In this document: positions 44,877 to 51,255 of the stretch, piece by piece
Position numbering within the stretch: the stretch's first letter is position 1
How the letters are laid out: the number at the start of each line of letters is the position of its first letter
Source: Rubrivivax sp.
Lineage (GTDB): Bacteria > Pseudomonadota > Gammaproteobacteria > Burkholderiales > Burkholderiaceae_C
Direction of reading: 5' to 3'
NCBI GenBank assembly: GCA_020248915.1
Contig: JADCGP010000005.1
Span: 62,001-126,000 of the forward strand
Length of the DNA stretch: 64,000 nucleotides
Notes under the pieces: generated by a model
Seen by the model: only the letters and a program-made list of their open reading frames with translations
Database searches by the model: none
Told to the model about the DNA's origin: nothing
Translations under genes and position numbers: made by a program

Positions 44877-45149
44877 ATGAAGACCCTGCTCGCTTCGATC
44901 GTCGTCGCCGTCGGCGTCCTAGGCTCCGGTGCCGCAATCGCCAGCGCCGATCTCGCCAACGCCAACTGCGGCAAGTGCCACGAGATGGACAAGAAGAAGA
45001 AGGGACCCTCGTACAAGGCGATCGCGGCCAAGTACAAGGGCCGCGAGGCCGATGCGCTCAAGGCCGCCGACCCCAAGGCCGACCACCCCGAGTTCAAGGC
45101 CAAGGACGAGGACGTGCGGGCCATCGTGAAGTGGATCCTGGCGCAGTGA
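44877..45149 (+). CDS. Small periplasmic monohaem cytochrome c (copy 2)
   Basis: A 90-residue exported cytochrome. Signal peptide ends near 23 (AAIASA), haem site CGKCHEMDKKKKGPSYK. The tail is DHPEFKAKDEDVRAIVKWIL. It resembles the 40731 cytochrome over its full length, but the Met that could serve as sixth ligand (DHPEM) is Phe here; the only Met after processing is the one next to the haem His. Axial ligation and potential may therefore differ between the two. GGGAG lies 6 bp before the ATG. Confidence 0.93.
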   Translation: MKTLLASIVVAVGVLGSGAAIASADLANANCGKCHEMDKKKKGPSYKAIAAKYKGREADALKAADPKADHPEFKAKDEDVRAIVKWILAQ

Positions 45150-45282
45150 CGCTGCGCTGAGACGGCCGCCCGCCGCGTGCGGGGCGCGACGTCGATGAGT
45201 CCGATCGCGGTCTCCCTGCTGCTGCTCGCGGGCTGCGCCGGAGACGGGCTACCGGTGAAGCTATTGGACGCAGCTCGTCACG

Positions 45283-46896
45283 GTGTTCGCCTTCCTCGTG
45301 CTGCTGCCCACCGGCGAGCAGTTCCACATCGTCACGGCGCTGCCCGCGTTGTTCCTGCGTCGCGGTCGGCCGGGCCGCACGGGGTCCCCGGTCGACCTCG
45401 ACCGGGCGCTGGCCGACGACGCCGACCCGTCCGCGCTGCGGATCGGCGTCCTGACCGCGCGCGACCTGACCTGGAAGGAGGCGCTCGACGCGTTCACCTG
45501 CACCGAGTGCGGCCGCTGCAAGGTGCCCTGCCCGACCTTCCTCACCGACAAGCCGCTGTCGCAGAAGGGGGTGCACGACGCGCTGAAGCACCACCTGGTC
45601 GAGCAGCGCGAAAGGCTGCTGACGCCGGTGCCGGACGGAGGGGACGACCCGCTGCCGCCGCTGGTGGGCGGCGCCGTCGACGAGACCGCGCTGTGGGCTT
45701 GCACGACCTGCGGCGCCTGCGAGGAGGCATGTCCGATCGAGCTCGAGCACCTGCCGCGCTTCTACCGGCTGCGCCAGCACCAGGTGATGATGGCGGGCCG
45801 CTTCCCGCACGAGCTCAAGGCCATGTTCGAGGGCTGGGAGTCGCAAGGCAACCCGTGGGGTCTGCCCGCCGGCCGGCGCGCCGACTGGGCACGCGACCTC
45901 GACCTGCCGCGCTGGAGGGACGCCAGCCAGGCCGGCGAATTCGAGTTCCTGTTCTACGTAGGTTCGGCGCAGTCCTACGACCCGCGCGGGCGGCGGATCG
46001 CGCGCGCCTTCGTGAAGGTGCTGTGTTCTGCCGGCGTGCGCTTCGCGATCCTGGGCGAGGCCGAGGGCAGCACCGGCGAGTGCGCCCGGCGGCTGGGCAA
46101 CGAAATGCTGTTCCAGCGGCTCGCCGGCACGCTGGGCGCAAGCCTCGTCGAGCGCGGCGTGCGCCACGTCGTGACCTGCGACCTGCACGCGTTCAACGCG
46201 CTGAGCCACGAGGTGCCCGCGTTCTCGGGCCCGCCTGGCGCGGCGCAGGCCAGCCCCTGGACGGTGGAGCACCACGGCCAGTGCATCGCGCGGCTGCTGC
46301 GCGAGGGCCGCCTGCACCTTGGGCCGCCGCGGGCGGTCGCCTTCCCTGGCGCGTCGCGCGCGGCGCCGCGCCGCGTGGTGTTCCACGACCCGTGCTACCT
46401 CGGCCGCCACAACGGCGAGAACGCTGCGCCGCGTGCCGTGGTCGCCCTGGCCACCGGGGCGCCGCCGCTGGAGGCTGCGCTGCACGGCCCGATGGCGATG
46501 TGTTGCGGGGCCGGCGGCGGCCGCATGTGGCGCGAGGAGACGATCGGATGGCGCATCAACGTGCTGCGCGCCGAGCAGCTGCTCGAGGGCAGTCCTGCCG
46601 TGGTCGCGACCGCCTGTCCGTACTGCGCGCTGATGATCGACGACGGGCTGAAGGCACTCGGCCGCGACAGCCAGGTCGTCACGCGCGACATCGCAGAGCT
46701 GGTGGCCGAGGCGCTTCCGCCCGGCTCGCACCGAGAAGCCGTGAGCGGACCCGACACGACCGCGCGTCACTCCATGCGCCGCCGGCACTTCGCTGCAAAC
46801 CCGCGCCATGTCTCTGGACATGGCTGCGGCTTGCGCCTCGTCCCGGCGACGCCTGGCGCGCCGCTCGGACGCGCCGGATCCATTCTCAGCTTCTGA
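45283..46896 (+). CDS. Heterodisulfide reductase-like Fe-S protein, N-terminal membrane domain missing
   Basis: A 537-residue protein. Residues 1-25 look like the tail of a membrane helix (FAFLVLLPTGEQFHIVTALP). Two [4Fe-4S] motifs follow: CTECGRCKVPCP near 73-84 and CTTCGACEEACP near 145-156. Then two CCG-type domains, with HDPCYLGRHN, MCCGAGGGRMW and CPYCALMIDDG in the second; in the first, the usual CTG block reads GSTGECARR. Relatives of about 650-700 residues have a nitrate-reductase-gamma-like membrane domain first. Here coding similarity (YWTQLVTV) continues upstream of the GTG but hits TGA at 45256, and a stray ATG with SPIAVSLLLLAG lies at 45195. An internal deletion near the 5' end is likely. 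Activity is doubtful. Confidence 0.8.
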   Translation: MFAFLVLLPTGEQFHIVTALPALFLRRGRPGRTGSPVDLDRALADDADPSALRIGVLTARDLTWKEALDAFTCTECGRCKVPCPTFLTDKPLSQKGVHDALKHHLVEQRERLLTPVPDGGDDPLPPLVGGAVDETALWACTTCGACEEACPIELEHLPRFYRLRQHQVMMAGRFPHELKAMFEGWESQGNPWGLPAGRRADWARDLDLPRWRDASQAGEFEFLFYVGSAQSYDPRGRRIARAFVKVLCSAGVRFAILGEAEGSTGECARRLGNEMLFQRLAGTLGASLVERGVRHVVTCDLHAFNALSHEVPAFSGPPGAAQASPWTVEHHGQCIARLLREGRLHLGPPRAVAFPGASRAAPRRVVFHDPCYLGRHNGENAAPRAVVALATGAPPLEAALHGPMAMCCGAGGGRMWREETIGWRINVLRAEQLLEGSPAVVATACPYCALMIDDGLKALGRDSQVVTRDIAELVAEALPPGSHREAVSGPDTTARHSMRRRHFAANPRHVSGHGCGLRLVPATPGAPLGRAGSILSF

Positions 46897-46921
46897 GCCC
46901 TGCCGCCACGAGGAGCAAGCC

Positions 46922-47509
46922 GTGTCCCGATTCCTGATCGCGCACTCCACCACCGACGGCCACACCCCGCTCATCTGCGAGCGCCTGCGCCGCGGCATCG
47001 AGGCGGCGGGGCAGCACGCGGTGGTGCGGCCGATCTGCGAGACGGACGCCGCCGACCTGGCTGCGGCCGATGTCGTCGTCGTCGGGGCCAGCATCCGCTA
47101 CGGCAAGCACAAGCCCGAGGTCGGCGCGTTCATCGCGCGCCACCGCGCCGCACTCGAGGCACGGCCGAACGCGTTCTTCTCGGTCAACGTCGTCGCGCGC
47201 AAGCCCGGCAAGGACGTCCCCGAGGGCAATCCGTACCTGCGGAAGTTCCTGAAGACGATCGCCTGGAAGCCGCAGAGGCTGGCCGTGTTCGCCGGCCGGA
47301 TCGACTATCCGCGCTACGGCTGGGGCGACCGGACGATGATCCGCCTGATCATGTGGATGACCAGGGGCCCGACCGACCCGACGCGTTCGTATGAGTTCAC
47401 CGACTGGAACCGGGTCGATGCCTTCGCAGCGGAGCTGGCCGGCTTGGGGGCGGCGCGGGCGGCACGGGCAGCGCCGCCGGTCAAAGCCGGGCCACCGATG
47501 GCCGCCTGA
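46922..47509 (+). CDS. hemG: HemG-type quinone-dependent protoporphyrinogen IX dehydrogenase (flavodoxin-like)
   Basis: A 195-residue flavodoxin-fold enzyme. It starts MSRFLIAHSTTDGHTPLICERL (FMN phosphate loop), then VVVGASIRYGKHKPEV and FFSVNVVARKPGKD, the HemG-specific insert region, and KFLKTIAWKPQRLAVFAG...YPRYGWGDRTMIRLIMWMT. HemG oxidises protoporphyrinogen to protoporphyrin IX with menaquinone or ubiquinone as acceptor, the penultimate haem step, and works without oxygen. It makes sense beside so many haem proteins. GTG start at 46922 after GAGGAGCAAGCC. The C-terminal 20 residues are an Ala/Pro tail. Confidence 0.88.
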   Translation: MSRFLIAHSTTDGHTPLICERLRRGIEAAGQHAVVRPICETDAADLAAADVVVVGASIRYGKHKPEVGAFIARHRAALEARPNAFFSVNVVARKPGKDVPEGNPYLRKFLKTIAWKPQRLAVFAGRIDYPRYGWGDRTMIRLIMWMTRGPTDPTRSYEFTDWNRVDAFAAELAGLGAARAARAAPPVKAGPPMAA

Positions 47510-47525
47510 CGGGCGCGGGGGCGGT

Positions 47526-49616
47526 TCAGAAGCGGTAGCGCACCGAGGCCCGCAGCACGTACACCCGGTAGTCCGCGGGCTGCAAGCCGAAGGCGAGCAG
47601 GTTCGGCAGCGTCGCGGGGCCCACGCCGGCCAGACGCCAGTCGCGCGCCAGGCCGCGCTCGGACCACAACCCCGCGTTCAGCGACACCGAGTCGCTGAGC
47701 TTGTAGCTGGCGTAGACCTTGATCGTGTCGGTGGCCATGCGGTCGACCGGGAATGCCGGGTCGCCGATGCCCGTGTCCACGCGCAGCTGGCTGCGGGCGC
47801 GGGAGATGACCGCATCGGCTCCGACGTCGAGCCGGTCGGGGATCAGCGCGTGGCGGACCCCGATCCCGACGACGTCGAAGCGGTCGCGACCGCGTGCGTT
47901 CCAGTCGGGCGCGGCGACCACCTGGCTGCCGGCCTGCCGCGACACCACCGCCTCGGACTGGGCCCAGGCGGTGAGCCGTGTGCGCTCGTCGATCGTCCAG
48001 GCGACGTCGCCGCCCAGGCTGGTGCGGCGCGTGCCGCGCAGCCCGACCAGCGTGGCGGGGTACTCGTCCTCGCCGGCCTCGACCGTGGCACCGAGCGCCA
48101 CGTTGTCGCCGATGGCGAAGTCGCCGCGCACGCTGCCCTCCGTGCGGCGGCGCTGGGCCAGTTCGTACTTGCGCAGCAGCGTGTTCTCGGTCGTGCCGAA
48201 CCAGGTCGCGACGCCGTAGGCGTCGTGGTCGCGATCGCCGTAGCTCAGCTTGAAGGCCAGGCTCGCGCCCTCGCCGGCGGCCACCGTCGCGCGCGCATAG
48301 GCAGAGGTCTCGCGCGTGCGGACGGCCTCGTGGTAGTTGCGCGTCCGGTTGTCCTGCTCCAGGCCCGCGGCGAGGCGCAGCGTGCCGCGTCGCCAGTCGG
48401 CCTGCAGGCGGAAGCGGTCGCGCATCTCGTCGAAGGGCGTGTTGCTGCGCACGGGGGCCGACGCCGAGACGAAGAGATCGGTGGCCACCTGCGGCCATGC
48501 CAGCACGGTGGTGCGGTTGTTGCGCTCGTCGCGCGAGTAGCTGGCGACGAGCCGAACCCCGCCGGGCACGGCGGCCGTCAGGCGCAGGTTGCCGTTGAAG
48601 GTGTCGACCCGCCCGTCGATGCCTGCGGCCGGCAGCGGCAGCACGAGCCCCGCGGTCACCGAGGTCGGCAGCAGCGGCTCGTTCTGCGTGGCCCGCCCAA
48701 GCGCGAAGTCGGCGCTGGCACGGATGGCCGGCGCGACCTGGTAACCCGCCGCGCCGCTGACCTGCTGGAACTCGTTGTCGGGCGCCAGCGCGATCCGGCC
48801 GCGCGTGGCGCCGAAGGCGCCAGTGTCGAAGGGGTTGTCCCAGACCAGCGCTGGGCTGCCGTTGTCGAAGCGCGAGTACTGCCAGGCCAGGCGCGCCTGC
48901 AGGTCGCGCGTCGCGTAGCCGACCGCGACCTCGAACTGGTCGGTGGTGTGGTCTACCGGCGCCGGCAGCTGCGCGGCGGTGTTGAAGAACGAGGCGGCGA
49001 TCGGGCGCGTGCCTTCGCGGACGTCGCGCCGGGCGCCGATCGTCACGGTGAAGGGGCCGGCCGGCGCCGATGCGCCGAGGTCGAGGCGGCGGTGGTCGTA
49101 GCCGAGCCCGATCCCCTGCAGCGTCGTGGCCAGCGGCATGCCGGCGGTCGTCGTGGCAGCGAAGCCGGCGGGAAGCACCAGCCGGTCGCTGCCTGCCCCG
49201 GTGAAGGGCGTGCGGGCGCCGTCGCCGAAGCGACGCGGGATCTCCATCGCGTCGAGCCGCAGCCCGACCACGCCCTCGACGCCACCGCGGACCTCGAGCG
49301 TGCGGTCGAAGTTCTCCCCGACGCGCAGATCGACCCAGGTGCCGTCACCCCGGTGCGAAAGCTCGGCCTGCAGCGCGCCGCGCACGCCCTCGCGGTCGAG
49401 CCCGGTGTAGTCGCCGAACCGGCGCGACGTGTCCGAGACGCTGACCGCCCCGGCCTCGACCGCGCCGCTGCTGCCCTTCGGGTACGGGCAGGTCGCGCAC
49501 TTCCACTGCGAGGTGTCGACCTGCGCACGGGCCGGGGTTGCGGGGCCGACGGCGCCGAGCACGCCAAGGGCGGCTAGCAGGGCGACGGAGCTGTGCAGGA
49601 AGGGGTGGGTGTTCAT
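47526..49616 (-). CDS. mtrB: MtrB/PioB-family outer-membrane beta-barrel of the decahaem conduit
   Basis: A 696-residue outer-membrane porin. Signal peptide residues 1-32 (ends ARAQ), then the MtrB-type WKCATCPYP CxxC motif near the mature N-terminus. The rest is alternating amphipathic strands typical of a 26-28-strand barrel, ending in a C-terminal RASVRYRF with the final aromatic required for membrane insertion. MtrB holds the MtrA cytochrome inside it so electrons cross the outer membrane. Follows mtrA by 40 bp. Convergent with hemG, 16 bp apart. Confidence 0.93.
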   Translation of the reverse strand: MNTHPFLHSSVALLAALGVLGAVGPATPARAQVDTSQWKCATCPYPKGSSGAVEAGAVSVSDTSRRFGDYTGLDREGVRGALQAELSHRGDGTWVDLRVGENFDRTLEVRGGVEGVVGLRLDAMEIPRRFGDGARTPFTGAGSDRLVLPAGFAATTTAGMPLATTLQGIGLGYDHRRLDLGASAPAGPFTVTIGARRDVREGTRPIAASFFNTAAQLPAPVDHTTDQFEVAVGYATRDLQARLAWQYSRFDNGSPALVWDNPFDTGAFGATRGRIALAPDNEFQQVSGAAGYQVAPAIRASADFALGRATQNEPLLPTSVTAGLVLPLPAAGIDGRVDTFNGNLRLTAAVPGGVRLVASYSRDERNNRTTVLAWPQVATDLFVSASAPVRSNTPFDEMRDRFRLQADWRRGTLRLAAGLEQDNRTRNYHEAVRTRETSAYARATVAAGEGASLAFKLSYGDRDHDAYGVATWFGTTENTLLRKYELAQRRRTEGSVRGDFAIGDNVALGATVEAGEDEYPATLVGLRGTRRTSLGGDVAWTIDERTRLTAWAQSEAVVSRQAGSQVVAAPDWNARGRDRFDVVGIGVRHALIPDRLDVGADAVISRARSQLRVDTGIGDPAFPVDRMATDTIKVYASYKLSDSVSLNAGLWSERGLARDWRLAGVGPATLPNLLAFGLQPADYRVYVLRASVRYRF

Positions 49617-49656
49617 GGTCGCGTCCGTGGTCTGCGGGAGGCGGTCGGGCGCCTGG

Positions 49657-50622
49657 TCAGCGCAGCAGCTTGGCCCCTGAGGGGTGGTTCGAGCCGTGGA
49701 CCTGGGTGTGGCAGTTCGAGCAGCTGCCGGCCACCGTGAAGACCGCCCCGCCCGCGGCACCCCCCGGCAGGTTGGCCGGTGTGCGCGGCACCGACGGGTG
49801 CCCGCTCGTGGAGTGGCAGGCCTGGCACAGCTGCGGCGGCGACTTGACCAGCAGCGCGCTGCGCACCGAGCCGTGCGGCTGGTGGCACAGCGCGCAGTCC
49901 TCGGCCACTGGTGCGTGCTCCCACAGCACCGGGCCCCGCTTGTCGGCGTGGCAGCTGTTGCAGGTCTGGTTCAGCGTCGGGCGGGCCAGCATGCCCGGCG
50001 TGCCGGCACCATGCGCGTTGTGGCAGTCGCTGCAGGCCACGAGGCCCTGCCGCACCGGGTGCGACGAGGTCTTCTGGAAGTCGGCCCGCTGGCTCTTGTG
50101 GCAGCTCAGGCAGGACTCGTTCTGGCGTGCCTTGGCGAGCATCGGGTCGCCGTGGCTGCGGTGCACCTGGTGGCAGTCGCTGCAGGCGACCTCGTTGCGC
50201 TCGTGCGTCCCGGCATGCCAGGCCGTCCGCGTGCCGCCGGCGTGGCAGGTCATGCAGATCTGGTTGCGTTCGGCGGCAGTCGCCTTGCCGGTGCTCTTGA
50301 AGCCGATGATGGCCGAGGCGCGCTTGTTCCGCGCGTGCAGCGCGCCGGGGCCGTGGCAGGCCTCGCACTGCAGGCCGCCGGCGCCGAACGGGGCGCGCCG
50401 GTCGCCGCGCAGCGCGTGCTTGCTGCGGAACAGCGCCGAGCCGGAGTAGACGCCGTCGTCGTCGGCGTGGCACTCCAGGCAGGTGTCGGCTCCCTTCTCG
50501 CTGTACTGCCCGGGCTTGGGCTGCGGCGCGGGCACCGCGGCCTGCTGGGCGAGCGCGCCGCCGGCGACCAGCGCGAAGGCCGTCAGGCACAGCGCGCGGA
50601 GGAAGGCTCGTGGGATCTTCAT
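49657..50622 (-). CDS. mtrA: MtrA/DmsE-family periplasmic decahaem cytochrome c
   Basis: A 321-residue exported cytochrome. Signal peptide residues 1-26 (ends GALAQ). Ten CxxCH sites are present: CLECH, CEACH, CMTCH, CSDCH, CLSCH, CSDCH, CNSCH, CALCH, CQACH and CSNCH, with the matching distal His. Spacing and length match the MtrA/PioA/MtoA family, the wire that runs inside MtrB. Its gene lies between an exported HhH protein and mtrB on the same strand. Confidence 0.96.
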   Translation of the reverse strand: MKIPRAFLRALCLTAFALVAGGALAQQAAVPAPQPKPGQYSEKGADTCLECHADDDGVYSGSALFRSKHALRGDRRAPFGAGGLQCEACHGPGALHARNKRASAIIGFKSTGKATAAERNQICMTCHAGGTRTAWHAGTHERNEVACSDCHQVHRSHGDPMLAKARQNESCLSCHKSQRADFQKTSSHPVRQGLVACSDCHNAHGAGTPGMLARPTLNQTCNSCHADKRGPVLWEHAPVAEDCALCHQPHGSVRSALLVKSPPQLCQACHSTSGHPSVPRTPANLPGGAAGGAVFTVAGSCSNCHTQVHGSNHPSGAKLLR

Positions 50623-50701
50623 CGTGGTTGCCTGCGGGTGGAGGGCGTGGCCGGCGGGCGCGGAGTGGCGTCGTGGGCGCCTCGGATGGGCGCGGCGCAG
50701 C

Positions 50702-51148
50702 TCATGGCCGGGACGCCGCACCGGCGACGCGGGGTGCGGGCCGGCCCTTCACGGCGCCGACGTAGATGCGGCCGCGCAGGCCGTCGTACAGCTGGGCCGG
50801 AAGCACCTGCTGCGAGACCAGCGACGCCTTGCTGAGGTAGGGCCGACCCTCGACGATGCGGTCGGCCTCGGCCGCCCCGATGCCGGGCAGCCTCATCAGA
50901 TCGGCCCGGCTCGCGTTGTTGAGGTCGACGGGCTTGAGCCCCGGGGCGCGCGGCGGTGCCGGCTGCGCCTGCGCGTCGCGCAGCGGGGGATGCTGGAAGT
51001 CCTTGCCCGGCGTGCCGGCCGTGCCGGGCGCGCGGACCGAGAAGGCCGCTGCGTTGCCCGGAAGGTTGGCGAGCAGCACGGAGAGCAGGGCCGCCAGCAG
51101 CGCGACGGCGGTGGCGGTGGAGGGCCGGGGGATCGAGTGCGACTTCAT
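50702..51148 (-). CDS. Exported helix-hairpin-helix (ComEA-like) protein
   Basis: A 148-residue protein. N-terminal signal segment (ALLAALLSVLLANLPGNAAA, about 16-35), a short Pro-rich spacer, and a ComEA-type double helix-hairpin-helix at about 72-130: PVDLNNASRADLMRLPGIG, AAEADRIVEGRPYLSKASL, VLPAQLYDGLRGRIYVG. This fold usually binds DNA, or acts as a protein-docking module. It sits between mtrC and mtrA in the same operon, which is not part of the classic MtrCAB set. Role unknown; DNA uptake or scaffolding of the conduit are possibilities. Confidence 0.88.
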   Translation of the reverse strand: MKSHSIPRPSTATAVALLAALLSVLLANLPGNAAAFSVRAPGTAGTPGKDFQHPPLRDAQAQPAPPRAPGLKPVDLNNASRADLMRLPGIGAAEADRIVEGRPYLSKASLVSQQVLPAQLYDGLRGRIYVGAVKGRPAPRVAGAASRP

Positions 51149-51255
51149 GCTCGGTCGGGGCGGTGGTGGCCAAGGAAGATGCGGGGTACGAGCCCCCGCG
51201 GGCCCTCACGGCGGCGGCGGGAAGGGCGATATGCCGGTTCCTCCGCGCCGCGGGT

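Noticed and set aside
45177..46937. 586-residue frame starting near 45177 on the plus strand
   Set aside because: Apart from its first 20 codons it is an out-of-frame shadow of the Fe-S gene; only the start was kept, as evidence of a deletion.
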